Source: CAVZCC01 sp963773765 (GTDB taxonomy: Bacteria; Actinomycetota; Acidimicrobiia; Acidimicrobiales; Microtrichaceae). From it: a stretch of 64,000 nucleotides of DNA. Of the stretch, positions 45,125 to 54,139 are shown piece after piece (the stretch's first letter is position 1; every line of letters begins with the position of its first letter). The stretch is from contig CAVZCC010000001.1 of assembly GCA_963773765.1 (NCBI GenBank), positions 620,001 to 684,000 of the forward strand, read 5' to 3'. The notes beneath the pieces were generated by a model that was not told the DNA's origin, ran no database searches, and saw only the letters and a list, made by a program, of their open reading frames with translations. A program made the translations under genes and the position numbers.

Positions 45125-45523
45125 TCAGACCGGGCCGGGGCGGTCGGTGGTCTCCGCGTCGGAGCCGAAGGCCCGGAAGAAGCAGGTGTAGCTGCCGGTG
45201 TGGCAGGCCCCGTTGCCCTCCTGCTCGACCAGGAACAACAGGGTGTCGCCGTCGCAGTCCACGTGGGCGGAGCGGATGAACTGGCGGTCGCCGGAGGTGT
45301 CGCCCTTGCGCCACACCTCACGGCGGGACCGGGACCAGAACACGGTGCGGCCCTGCTCCAGGCTCATCCGGAGCGTCTCGGCGGTCATCCAGGCCATCAT
45401 CAGCACGGCCCGGGTCTCCACGTCCTGCACGACGGCGGCGACCAGGCCGTCCTCGTTGAAGGTCACTCGTTCCAGGTCCTCGTCGCGGACCGCGATGGGG
45501 GTGACGGCGGGGGCATCAGGCAT
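45125..45523 (-). CDS. hisI: Phosphoribosyl-AMP cyclohydrolase
   Basis: This encodes 132 residues. It opens the purine ring in step three of His synthesis. Zinc and catalytic segments are SAHVDCDGDTLLFLVEQEG and ACHTGSYTCFFR, with WSRSRREVWRKGDTSG before them. There is no fused HisE domain. The start may be ATG 45523 or 45532. It lies upstream of trpE in a small hisI-trpE-ygfZ unit, apart from the main his cluster. Confidence 0.94.
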   Translation of the reverse strand: MPDAPAVTPIAVRDEDLERVTFNEDGLVAAVVQDVETRAVLMMAWMTAETLRMSLEQGRTVFWSRSRREVWRKGDTSGDRQFIRSAHVDCDGDTLLFLVEQEGNGACHTGSYTCFFRAFGSDAETTDRPGPV

Positions 45524-45614
45524 GGCGGCCATGGTAGGAGGTGTCCGTCGCGCCCCCGAAATGGGTTGGCAGGACCGACGGTACGCTGTTGCCGGCACGA
45601 GGGATGGGGACGAC

Positions 45615-48600
45615 ATGGACGCCGAGCCTGCGATCCGGCTGGTACCCCCGGCCGGCCGCTACGAGGAACTGCACCTCTGTACGCGGTGGCTGGGCGAGGC
45701 TGCGGCCGGCCAGCCCCGGATCGTCCTGGTCGAGGGTGAGGCCGGCGTGGGCAAGACCACGCTGCTGCGGGCGGTGCAGGAGGCGGCCGGGGCCCGCAAC
45801 GCCCAGGTCGGCTCCGGGACCTTCCAGCCCGAGGACCTGGCCCACCGCGCCGTGACCGAGGCGCTGTCCGCCGTGGTGCCCCCCGGTTCGCTCCCGACCG
45901 GGCCGGCCGGCATCCCGGGCGCCGGACCGGACGCCGCGGCCGACGCCGCCGACGTGCCTCCGGAACGGCTCATGGCCGAGCTGTTCAACGGGACCGGCGC
46001 CACGTTGGTGCAGGCCTGCCGGACCCGGCCGGTGGTGCTCACCCTCGACGACCTCCACTGGGCCGACCGCCCGTCGGTGGACCTGCTGGGTCTGTTGTTC
46101 GTGGCGGTGGCCCAGGCCGCCACGTCGGGTCAGGTGCCGCTCATGGTCCTCATGACCGGCCGGGTGGCGGACGAGTCCTCCACGGCGTCCAGCCGCCTGT
46201 CCTCGCTGCGCCGCTTCCCCGGCAGCCGCCGCCTCACCCTGCAGGCCCTGTCGGAGGCCTCGCTGGGCCAGATCCTGTCGACCCGGCTCGGTTCCCGCCT
46301 GTCGCCCCGCCTGCTGCGCCAGGTCCACGAGTCGACCGGCGGCCGACCGTTGCACGCAGAGATGATGCTGGAGGGCGCCCTGGCCCGGGGAGAGGTCGTC
46401 GAGCAGGGCGGGACCCTGGTCGACGGGCCCGGGTTCCGTCACCAGGCCGCCCACCGTTCGCTGGAGGACGAGGTCGCCGACCAGCTCGAGAGCATCGACG
46501 AGGAGGACCGCGAGGTCCTGGCCGTCGCCGCCTGCCTGGGGACCGCCGGCGCCGCGTCCACGTTGGCCCTCGCACTGGAGCATCCCGCCGGCGAGCCGGT
46601 CTCCCTGGCCCCGGCCGCACAGCGCCTGGTCAGCCTCGGTGAGACCTTCGAGTTCCGACACCCCCAGGTCCACCGCGCCGTGGTCCGCTCCGATGGTCGC
46701 CGGAGGCGCAGCGAACGTCACTGTGAGGTTGCGGTCCGGTTGGCCGAGCGGCTCGCTCCCGGGGGCGACAACGCCGCGCTCATCGACCGGCAGCTGCGCC
46801 TGGGTGGCGACGCCGTGGACCCCGCGCTGGTGTACCGGGTGGCCCGCGAGGTCGGCGACCACAGCCTGGCCACCGCGGCCTGGGCCGACGCGGCGCGGGC
46901 CTACGAACGGGCCGCGCTGGCAGCCGAGCGCCTGGGGATCGATGCCGCCACGCTGGCCGAGCTGCACGTCAGGGCCGGCACCGCGGCCGCGCACGACCAC
47001 GACGCCGGGACCGCGGCCGAGCACTTCGAGCGGGCCATCGACGTGGCCCGGCCGGCGGGTGACGTCGACCGCTGGGGCCGTGCCGTGCTGGGTCTGGGCC
47101 GGGCCCTGCTGACCTCCGGCCAGGACCACGTCTTCCGGCGCGCCCCCATCGACGAGCTCCACGCCCTGGTGTCCGAGGTCGGCTCGGACCGTTCCGAGCT
47201 GGCGGCCCAGTGCCAGGAGCTCCTGGCCGAGATCGCCTTCACTGCCGGGGACTACGGCGACGGGTTCGCCTGCACCCAACGGGCCCGGGACCTGGCCGGC
47301 GGGTCGGACCAGGTCCTGGCCCTGGTCGACTTCGCCGAGGGCCTCCAGTTCATGGGGGCACTCCAGATCGACCGGGCCGAGGAGCTGTTCCGCTCCAGCC
47401 GGGACCACGCCACCAACGCCGGGAACCCGTGGGTGGCGACCTGGGGGCTCACCAGGCTGGCGCTGCTGAAGCTGCTGCGGGGCGAGGTCGGGCCGGCGAC
47501 CGAGGCCGCCGCCGCCGCGGCCGGCGTGTCGGCCACCCTCGGCAACTGGGCCGAGCACGCCATCGCCCTGGCCTGTTCGGCCTGGGCCGCCAACCTCCGG
47601 GGCGACTTCGCCGACGCGGAGGCCAAGGCGCTGGAGGCCGCCGAGTTCGTGCACCGCTCCGACTACGCGTTCGGCCCCCTCATGGTGTTCCCGCAGCTGG
47701 CCTGGTCCCGCGCCGTCCGGGGTGACTGGACCGGCGCCGAGGACGCCCTGGCGGACTGGGCCACGTTCGGGGCCCGGGGCACCCGCCTGGCCCACGGGGT
47801 GATCCGGGCCGCGCTCACGCCCGACGACGAGCGGGCCGCGTTCATCCGGGCCCCCCAAGGACCGGTGACGATCAACTCGGTGTTCGTCCTGGCCGGCGCG
47901 GCCGAACTGGCCCGGGCCCGCGGCGACCGCTCGGCGTTGGCCGACATCGCGGGCACGCTGGCCGCCACCGCTGCGGGCGGGACCCGCGTCACCCCGTTGG
48001 TCAGCCTGTTCCTCGACCGGTTCAGCGCCCACGCCGGTGCCGACACACCCCCGACTGCCGTCGCCGACCGCCTGGCCGGGGCCACGGCCCGGGCCGCGGA
48101 CCTGGGCATGAAGGTGGAGGCGGCCCGCTGCACGCTGGACCAGGCCGAGGTCCTCCGCGAGGTGGAACCGGACCGGGCCGCGTCGCTGGCCGCCGCCGCG
48201 CTGGAGGACTTCCACCGGATGGATGCCCTCAGCCTGGCCATCCGGGCCGAGCGGCTGGCCCAGGACCTGGTCGGCTCCGACCGTCCGGCCGCGTCGGCCA
48301 GCCCGCTGACCCGGACGATCCTCTTCACCGACATCGTGGACTCGACCCGGCGCAACGCCGAACTCGGTGACACCACCTTCCTGGAGGTCCTGCGGTCCCA
48401 CAACGACCTCATCCGCGGTCGACTGCGGGAGTTCTCCGGCGCGGAGTTCAAGCACACCGGTGACGGCATCGCGGCATGGTTCCGCAACCCCGACGACGCC
48501 ACCGGCTGCTGCCTGGCCGTCCAGGCCGACCTGGACACGCTGGCCCGGGCCGAGCCGGAGTACGGGCTCCGGGTCCGCATGGGCCTGGCGGCCGGCGTGC

Positions 48601-48812
48601 CCCTGGAGAACGAGGGGGACCTGTTCGGCCTGGCCGTCGTGCGCGCGGCGCGGGTGTGCGACCGGGCCGGGGCGGGCCAGGTCCTGGCCGCCGAGGAGGT
48701 GGTCGGGCACCTCTCGGCCGACCGGTACCGGGCGGTGCTGGTGGGACAGGTCCGGCTCAAGGGGCTCCCCGAGCCCGTGGGTGTCTATCGCGTGAACTCC
48801 CGACCGACCTGA
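45615..48812 (+). CDS. AAA ATPase with C-terminal class III nucleotidyl cyclase
   Basis: This encodes 1065 residues. The N-terminal AAA_16/STAND-like ATPase has IVLVEGEAGVGKTTLLRAV (Walker A) and VVLTLDDLHWADRPS (Walker B). A long helical, TPR-like middle (about 390-880) follows. The last 170 residues are a class III cyclase: RTILFTDIVDSTRR keeps both metal Asp, and EFKHTGDGIAAWF keeps the substrate Lys. The transition-state Asn is replaced (VVRAARVCD where VNxAAR is usual), though the Arg remains. It probably makes cAMP when its ATPase/TPR region senses a ligand. The ATG has an SD-like GGGATGGGGAC upstream. No DNA-binding domain is seen. Confidence 0.87.
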   Translation: MDAEPAIRLVPPAGRYEELHLCTRWLGEAAAGQPRIVLVEGEAGVGKTTLLRAVQEAAGARNAQVGSGTFQPEDLAHRAVTEALSAVVPPGSLPTGPAGIPGAGPDAAADAADVPPERLMAELFNGTGATLVQACRTRPVVLTLDDLHWADRPSVDLLGLLFVAVAQAATSGQVPLMVLMTGRVADESSTASSRLSSLRRFPGSRRLTLQALSEASLGQILSTRLGSRLSPRLLRQVHESTGGRPLHAEMMLEGALARGEVVEQGGTLVDGPGFRHQAAHRSLEDEVADQLESIDEEDREVLAVAACLGTAGAASTLALALEHPAGEPVSLAPAAQRLVSLGETFEFRHPQVHRAVVRSDGRRRRSERHCEVAVRLAERLAPGGDNAALIDRQLRLGGDAVDPALVYRVAREVGDHSLATAAWADAARAYERAALAAERLGIDAATLAELHVRAGTAAAHDHDAGTAAEHFERAIDVARPAGDVDRWGRAVLGLGRALLTSGQDHVFRRAPIDELHALVSEVGSDRSELAAQCQELLAEIAFTAGDYGDGFACTQRARDLAGGSDQVLALVDFAEGLQFMGALQIDRAEELFRSSRDHATNAGNPWVATWGLTRLALLKLLRGEVGPATEAAAAAAGVSATLGNWAEHAIALACSAWAANLRGDFADAEAKALEAAEFVHRSDYAFGPLMVFPQLAWSRAVRGDWTGAEDALADWATFGARGTRLAHGVIRAALTPDDERAAFIRAPQGPVTINSVFVLAGAAELARARGDRSALADIAGTLAATAAGGTRVTPLVSLFLDRFSAHAGADTPPTAVADRLAGATARAADLGMKVEAARCTLDQAEVLREVEPDRAASLAAAALEDFHRMDALSLAIRAERLAQDLVGSDRPAASASPLTRTILFTDIVDSTRRNAELGDTTFLEVLRSHNDLIRGRLREFSGAEFKHTGDGIAAWFRNPDDATGCCLAVQADLDTLARAEPEYGLRVRMGLAAGVPLENEGDLFGLAVVRAARVCDRAGAGQVLAAEEVVGHLSADRYRAVLVGQVRLKGLPEPVGVYRVNSRPT

Positions 48813-48873
48813 ACCTGGTCGCGCTACGGTCCGGTCGCGGGCCGTCGGGCGGGTCAGTCATCGGGAGGGGACC

Positions 48874-49731
48874 ATGCCGGGTATGCCGTTCTATGTGGAG
48901 AAGGGGCCGCAGTTCTCCGTCATCGAGAGCTACGTGCTCGACGACCGGGAGCGGGGCATCGACCTGCTGGAGGACCTCCGGGCCGGGGGGACCAGCTCGC
49001 TGTCGGTGATCGCCGAGAGCATCGGGTTGACCACGCAGTCGCTGGACGCCGGCGCCAACACCGCCGAAGAACGCGTCAAGCACCTCAACGCCCATTGGTT
49101 CGAGCAGCACTACGACAAGGCCGCCAAGCGATGGGTCCGGGACCCGCAGCCGTCCACACCGGCCGTGTCCGCCAGCGGGCACTGGAACTGGTGGCACGGG
49201 TACGCCGGCGACGTCTACGAGATCATGCGTCAGACCATGATCACCGCGGCGGAGGTGTCCCTCGGCATCGAACCCGGCCAGGATCCGCGCACCGCCGGCC
49301 GCAAGGACCCGTGGCCCATCGAGCTGTTCTGGCACTGCGGCCAGAACTGGTTCGAGGGATGGGTCACGTGGCGCCGCAACGGCCCGGGCGGGCAGGTCAC
49401 CGTGCTCCTGTGCACCCCCACCGCCGGGACCCCCATCCGTCCGTCGCCCCTGGCCTCGGCGGCGCCGCCCCACGAGAAGGGCCGTGCGCAGGCCCCGCCC
49501 TACAGCGACAAGCCGAAGCCGTCGGGCAGGTCCCGGGGCATGGTCGTGGTCACCCACCACCACCACGAACGGGTCCAGGGCCCGGCCCAGCACCCGGTGC
49601 AGGCGATGGGCACCCGGGGCGTGCTCACCGTGCCGGTGTCCTACTGGCAGGGATGCGGCCCCGTCGTGCGCGTCATGCCGAGCGAGCCCGACGGTGGCGT
49701 GCTGCCCGGTGGCCGGACCTACGACGCCTGA
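48874..49731 (+). CDS. Unknown protein downstream of the cyclase
   Basis: I do not recognise this 285-residue protein. It has no signal peptide or membrane helix. The first third is acidic and helical (DDRERGIDLLEDLRAGG); the middle is strikingly Trp/His-rich (SGHWNWWHGYAGDVYEIMRQ, then LFWHCGQNWFEGWVTWRRN) and looks like a beta-rich domain; a Pro/Lys linker leads to VVVTHHHHERVQG and a C-terminal strand region. It starts at ATG after GGGAGGGG, 61 nt past the cyclase stop and 9 nt before the SnoaL-like gene, so the three may form an operon. Confidence 0.6.
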   Translation: MPGMPFYVEKGPQFSVIESYVLDDRERGIDLLEDLRAGGTSSLSVIAESIGLTTQSLDAGANTAEERVKHLNAHWFEQHYDKAAKRWVRDPQPSTPAVSASGHWNWWHGYAGDVYEIMRQTMITAAEVSLGIEPGQDPRTAGRKDPWPIELFWHCGQNWFEGWVTWRRNGPGGQVTVLLCTPTAGTPIRPSPLASAAPPHEKGRAQAPPYSDKPKPSGRSRGMVVVTHHHHERVQGPAQHPVQAMGTRGVLTVPVSYWQGCGPVVRVMPSEPDGGVLPGGRTYDA

Positions 49732-49740
49732 GGAGGACCC

Positions 49741-50166
49741 ATGGCACAAGACCGAACCCTCAACAACCTGGTGCGGCAGGACCTGCTGGAGGCCTTCGCC
49801 GCCCGGGAAGGAGTCGAGGACGTGGGCACCAGCCTCCCGCCCAAGGGCGGCCGGGCCGCGGTGAAGATCCTCGATGACTTCGGCACCCTGCGCAGCGACA
49901 CCCACGGCGCGGTGGTGTGGCGCTACACCGGACGGCACACCCAACGGTTCCTGGGCCACGAACCCACGGGCCGGACCATCGTCGTGGACGGAGTGACCAT
50001 CGTCGGCGGCGGCGAGGACGACCCGGCCTTCCACCGCATCATCGACTGGCACTCGGTCTTCGAGCAGATGGGCGTGACCGGCGGTGGCCGGCCCGTCACC
50101 GAGCTGCCCCGGAACTTCGAACGCGAGCCCGACCCTGCGGACTGGACCGACCCCTGGGGCGGGTAG
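49741..50166 (+). CDS. SnoaL-like (NTF2-fold) protein
   Basis: This encodes 141 residues of the SnoaL/ester-cyclase-like branch of the NTF2 superfamily. The diagnostic part is WRYTGRHTQRFLGHEPTGRT, then VDGVTIVGGGEDD and RIIDWHSVFEQMGVTGG, matching the family's order of THxG.fxGxxPTGR and hDxxxxxxQ(L/M)G. These small barrels are either enzymes (aldol cyclases, isomerases) or ligand-binding subunits. The SD is strong (GAGGAGGACCC). It follows the unknown gene at 9 nt, so a functional link is likely. Confidence 0.72.
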   Translation: MAQDRTLNNLVRQDLLEAFAAREGVEDVGTSLPPKGGRAAVKILDDFGTLRSDTHGAVVWRYTGRHTQRFLGHEPTGRTIVVDGVTIVGGGEDDPAFHRIIDWHSVFEQMGVTGGGRPVTELPRNFEREPDPADWTDPWGG

Positions 50167-50190
50167 TCGGTCGAGCAGCAGCCCGAACCG

Positions 50191-50559
50191 TCAGAGGTAG
50201 AGCCCGGTGTGGCCCTCCTCCAGGCGCTCCGAGGCCAGGGCGTGGATGTCGCGCTCGCGGAGGATGATGAAGGTCTCGCCCCGGACCTCCACCTCGTAGA
50301 CCTCCTCGGGGTTGAACAGGACGTGGTCGCCCACCTCCACCGCCCGCACGTTGGGCCCCGCAGCCCGCACCTCGGCCCAGGCCAGGCGCTTGCCCAGCTG
50401 GGCCGTGGCCGGGATCAGGATGCCGCCGGTGGAACGGCGGTCGCCCTCGCCGGTGTCGGTCTTGACCAGGATCCGGTCGTTGAGCATGCGGATCGGCAGC
50501 TTGTCCAGCCGGGCCCTGCCGGCCGCGTCATCTGCTGCTGTGGTGTCGGGTTCGGCCAT
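50191..50559 (-). CDS. GroES-family co-chaperonin paralogue
   Basis: This encodes 122 residues with a Cpn10 fold: LPIRMLNDRILVKTDTGEGD, STGGILIPATAQ, then VEVGDHVLFNPEEVYEVEVR and FIILRERDIHAL. A 25-residue acidic N-terminal extension and the absence of groEL next to it suggest a second GroES-like protein rather than the main one. The SD is unclear; TACCGT lies 9 nt before the ATG. Confidence 0.82.
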   Translation of the reverse strand: MAEPDTTAADDAAGRARLDKLPIRMLNDRILVKTDTGEGDRRSTGGILIPATAQLGKRLAWAEVRAAGPNVRAVEVGDHVLFNPEEVYEVEVRGETFIILRERDIHALASERLEEGHTGLYL

Positions 50560-50591
50560 CGACGGCCCACGGTACCGCGGGCCCCGGCGGG

Positions 50592-51773
50592 TCACCCAAG
50601 GGCCCGGGCCAGGCGCCCGACGGCCTCGTCCAGCACCTCGTCACGCTTGCAGAAGGCGAACCGGACCAGCGGGCGGCCCTCGTCGACGTCGTCGTAGAAC
50701 ACGACGTTGGGGATCGCGACCACCCCGGCCCGGTGCGGCAGCTCCCGGCAGAAGGCCAACCCGTCATCCGCCCCCACCGACCGCACGTCCACCGTGGCGA
50801 AGTACGTGCCGGCAGGACGGATCACCTCCAGGCCGAGCGCTTCCAGGCCGCCGCACAAGCGGTCGCGCTTGGCCTGGAGCCGGTCCCGCAGGCCGGCCAC
50901 GACCGCGTCGGGAAGGTCCAGGGCGGCGGCGATGGCGACCTGGAACGGGGTGCCCCCCGAGTAGGACAGGTTCTGCTTCACGGCCCGGACCGCGGTGACC
51001 AGTGGAGCGGGGCCGGTGGCCCACCCCACCTTCCAGCCGGTGAAGGAGAACGTCTTGCCCGCGGAGGAGATGGTGAGGGTCCGCTCCGCCATGCCGGGCA
51101 GGGTGGCCAACGGGCGGTGGGGCCGGCCGTCGAAGGTCAGGTGCTCGTACACCTCGTCGGTCACGGCGACCAGGTCCCGTTCCACGCAGACCTCCGCCAC
51201 CGCCTCCAGCTCGGCGTCGCTGAACACCTTGCCGGTGGGGTTGTGGGGCGAGTTGAGCAGCAGCACCCGGGTCCGGTCGGTCACCGCGGCCCGCAACGCG
51301 TCCGGGTCGAAGTGGTAGTCGGGGGCCCGCAGCGTGACACAGCGCCGGGTGGCGCCGGCCAGGGCGATCACCGCGGCGTACAGGTCGAAGAAGGGCTCGA
51401 AGGTGACCACCTCGTCCCCCGGGCCGCACAGGCCGAGGACCGCTGCGGCCAGGGCCTCGCTGGCGCCGGCGGTGACCACCACGTCGGTGGCCGGGTCCAG
51501 GTCGATGCCGTAGTGGCGGAGCTGGTGACGGGCCACGGCGCGACGCAGCTCCGGCAGGCCCGCGCCGGGCGGGTACTGGTTGTGACCGGCCCGCAGGGCC
51601 GCCACCGCCGCCTCCATCACCTCCGGCGGCCCGTCGGTGTCCGGGAAGCCCTGACCCAGGTTGATGGCCCCGGTCGCTGCGGCCAGGGCCGACATGTCGG
51701 AGAAGATGTTGGACACGAACGGCCGCATCCGCTCCACCAGCGGCCCACCCGGGCCGGCCCCGGGCGCCGTCAC
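50592..51773 (-). CDS. PLP-dependent class I aminotransferase
   Basis: This encodes 393 residues of fold type I, close to the DapC/kynurenine aminotransferase group. The PLP Lys is in TISSAGKTFSFTGWKVGW; INLGQGFPDTDGPPEVMEAA, LLLNSPHNPTGKVFS and RFAFCKRDEVLDEA are typical. Its likely roles are succinyl-diaminopimelate or methionine/glutamine transamination; the sequence cannot decide. GTG 51773 overlaps the stop of the flavin-type enzyme (GTGA), so the two are translationally coupled. Confidence 0.87.
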   Translation of the reverse strand: MTAPGAGPGGPLVERMRPFVSNIFSDMSALAAATGAINLGQGFPDTDGPPEVMEAAVAALRAGHNQYPPGAGLPELRRAVARHQLRHYGIDLDPATDVVVTAGASEALAAAVLGLCGPGDEVVTFEPFFDLYAAVIALAGATRRCVTLRAPDYHFDPDALRAAVTDRTRVLLLNSPHNPTGKVFSDAELEAVAEVCVERDLVAVTDEVYEHLTFDGRPHRPLATLPGMAERTLTISSAGKTFSFTGWKVGWATGPAPLVTAVRAVKQNLSYSGGTPFQVAIAAALDLPDAVVAGLRDRLQAKRDRLCGGLEALGLEVIRPAGTYFATVDVRSVGADDGLAFCRELPHRAGVVAIPNVVFYDDVDEGRPLVRFAFCKRDEVLDEAVGRLARALG

Positions 51774-52718
51774 GAGCCCGGCAGCGTCCCGGCCGCAGGC
51801 AGCACCTCGGCGGCGACCAGGTCCAGGTGCTCCAGGTCGTCCAGGTCCAGGACCTGCAGGTAGACCCGGGTGATCCCCGTTGCGGAGAACGCACCGAGCT
51901 TGGCCACCAGCTCGGACGGGGTGCCGGCCAGGCCGTTGGTCCGCAGCTCGCCCGCCTCCCGGCCGATGGCGCCGGCCCGACGGGCGACGTCGGCCTCGTC
52001 GGCGCCGCAGCACAGCACCTGGGCCACGGACCGGACCACGGTCGCGGGGTCGCGGCCGGCGGCGCGGCAGGCGGCGTCGACCGTGGCGTTCAGGCCCGCG
52101 GTCACGTCGACGTCGGCGAAGGGCACGTTGAACTCGTCGCGCGAAGCGGGCCACCAGTCGCGGCGTGCGGCGGGGGCCGAAGCCGCCGATGACGATCGGC
52201 GGCCGGGGCCGCTGCACCGGCTTGGGCAGGGCCGGGGAGTCCGTGACGGTGTAGTGCCCGCCCGTGAACGAGAACGTCCCGCCCGCCGGCGTGGTCCACA
52301 GCCCGTCGATGACCTCGAGCTGCTCCTCCAGGCGGTCGAACCGCTCCCCCAGTGACGGGAACGGGATGCCGTAGGCGGTGTGCTCGTCGTCGTACCAGCC
52401 GGCGCCGATGCCCAGCTCCACCCGACCGCCCGACATCTGGTCCACCGTCGCCACGGAGATGGCGAGCGGGCCCGGCAGGCGGAAGGTGGCCGCCGTGACC
52501 AGCGTGCCCAGGCGGATCCGCTCCGTGTCCCGGGCCAGGCCGGCCAGCGTGGTCCACGCGTCGGTGGGGCCCGGGTCACCCGACACGTCACCCATCTTCA
52601 GGTAGTGGTCGGAGCGGAAGAAGGCGTCGAAGCCCAACTGCTCGGCTCGGAGGGCCACGGCCAGGAGCTGGTCGTAGGTGGCGCCCTGCTGTGGTTCGGT
52701 GAAGATCCGCAGTTCCAT
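51770..52718 (-). CDS. LLM-class flavin/F420-dependent oxidoreductase, one frame break
   Basis: This encodes a luciferase-like monooxygenase fold of about 316 residues. MELRIFTEPQQ and FDAFFRSDHYLKM at the N-terminus, TLVTAATFRLPGPLA, VELGIGAGWYDDEHTAYG and IVIGGFGPRRT are the family signature, in the actinobacterial F420-binding branch. One extra base near 52142 breaks the frame. TACCGT lies 6 nt before the ATG at 52718, back-to-back with the hydrolase promoter. The substrate is unknown. Confidence 0.87.
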
Positions 52719-52724
52719 GCGTGG

Positions 52725-52734
52725 ACGGTAGCGT
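52725..52734. promoter_or_regulatory. Back-to-back -10 hexamers sharing one TA
   Basis: On the minus strand TACCGT (52730-52725) lies 6 nt before the ATG at 52718; on the plus strand TAGCGT (52729-52734) lies 7 nt before the ATG at 52742. The two hexamers share the TA at 52729-52730. Confidence 0.55.
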
Positions 52735-52741
52735 CGCACCG

Positions 52742-53405
52742 ATGGACCGACATCGCCCTGCGGAGCAGGGGGCGGGCACGCTCACCACCGGTGACGGCAC
52801 CGACCTGGCCGCGGAGTGGTCCGTGCCCGACGACGCCGCGGCCGCCGCGGTGCTCACCCATCCCCACCCGCTCATGGGGGGCGACATGCGCACGCCCGTC
52901 CCCGACACGCTGTTCCGGGCCCTGCCCGGACGCGGCATCGCCGTCCTCCGCTTCGACTTCCGGGGTGGCGGCCGGTCCTCGGGCACCCACGACGGGGGCG
53001 AGGCGGAGGCGCTGGACGTCCGGGCCGCGGTGGACCGCCTGCGGGAGCTCGCACCCGGGGTGCCGCTGTGGGTGGTCGGGTACTCCTTCGGCGCCGACGT
53101 GGCACTGCAGGTGGTGGACCGGGCCATCGCGGGCTGGGTGCTGGTCGCTCCCCCGCTGCGGTCCGTCCCCGTGGAACGCATGGCCGCAGCAGACGATCCC
53201 CGCCCCAAGCTGGTGCTGGTCCCCGCCCACGACCAGTTCTGCGACCCGTCGGTGGCGCAGGTGTCCACCGAGGGGTGGGCCGCCACCACCATCGAGGTGG
53301 TCCCCGGCGCCGACCACTTCCTGGCCGGCCGGACCTCGGTCGTCGCCGACCTGGTGGTCGCAGCCCTCAGGCCGGGCGGACCGGAATCCCCGCCGTCGGC
53401 CATGA
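52742..53405 (+). CDS. Alpha/beta hydrolase, frame break at end
   Basis: This encodes about 220 residues of a dienelactone-hydrolase-like alpha/beta hydrolase: the early loop LTHPHPLMGGDMRT, FRGGGRSSGTHDGG, then nucleophile Ser in VVGYSFGADVALQV, acid Asp in VPAHDQFCDPS and His in PGADHFLAGRT. The frame as written continues to 54196, but removing one base near 53388 gives a stop at 53405. The same single base also restores the end of the convergent hisF gene, with which it overlaps by about 39 bp. The substrate is unknown. Confidence 0.83.
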
Positions 53406-54139
53406 CGGCCTTGGCCTCGGCCACGGTGTGCTCGCCGAAGTGGAAGATCGACGCCGCCAGCACCGCGTCGGCGTGGGCCAGGGTGATGCCCTCGACCAGG
53501 TCCTGCAGGCTGCCCACCCCACCGGAGGCGATCACCGGCACGGTGGCAGCGGCGGACACCGCGGAGGTGAGCGGGCACGTCGAAGCCGTCCCGGGTGCCG
53601 TCCCGGTCCATGGACGTGAGCAGGATCTCGCCCGCCCCCAACCCCACCACCCGGGCCGCCCACTCCACCGCGTCGATGCCGGTCGGGGTGCGCCCGCCGT
53701 GGGTGTACACCTCGAACTCCGGCCCCGCGCCGTCCCGGCGGCCACGGGCATCGATGGCCACCACCACGCACTGGGCCCCGAACTCCTCCGCGATCTCGGA
53801 GATGACCTCGGGTCGGTCCACCGCCGCGGTGTTGACCCCGACCTTGTCCGCCCCGGCCCGCAACATGCGCCGGGCGTCCTCCACCGAGCGGATCCCGCCC
53901 CCGACCGTGAAGGGGATGAAGACCTCCTCCGCGGTGTGGCGCACCATCTCGATGGTGGTCTCCCGGGCGTCGGACGACGCGGTGATGTCCAGGAACACCA
54001 GCTCGTCGGCGCCCTCGGCGTCGTAGCGGGCCGCCAGCTCCACCGGGTCGCCGGCGTCGCGCAGCTCCACGAAGTTCACACCCTTGACCACGCGACCTGC
54101 GTCCACGTCCAGGCAGGGGATGACCCGGGCCACGTTCAT
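53367..54139 (-). CDS. hisF: Imidazole glycerol phosphate synthase cyclase subunit, two frame breaks
   Basis: HisF is the TIM-barrel subunit that joins PRFAR and ammonia into imidazole-glycerol phosphate and AICAR. ARVIPCLDVDAGRVVKGVNF carries the first catalytic Asp, FIPFTVGGGIRSVEDA the phosphate loop, LLTSMDRDGTRDGFD the second Asp, and VPVIASGGVGSLQDLVEG the last loop. Single extra bases near 53577 and 53388 break it; correcting the second gives the normal C-terminal GIPVRPA and a stop at 53367. The ATG overlaps the hisA stop (ATGA). Confidence 0.93.

Noticed and set aside
50592..52739. A 715-codon frame joining the LLM enzyme and the aminotransferase
   Set aside because: The LLM C-terminus continues in another frame and stops at 51770; the join is an artefact of one extra base near 52142.
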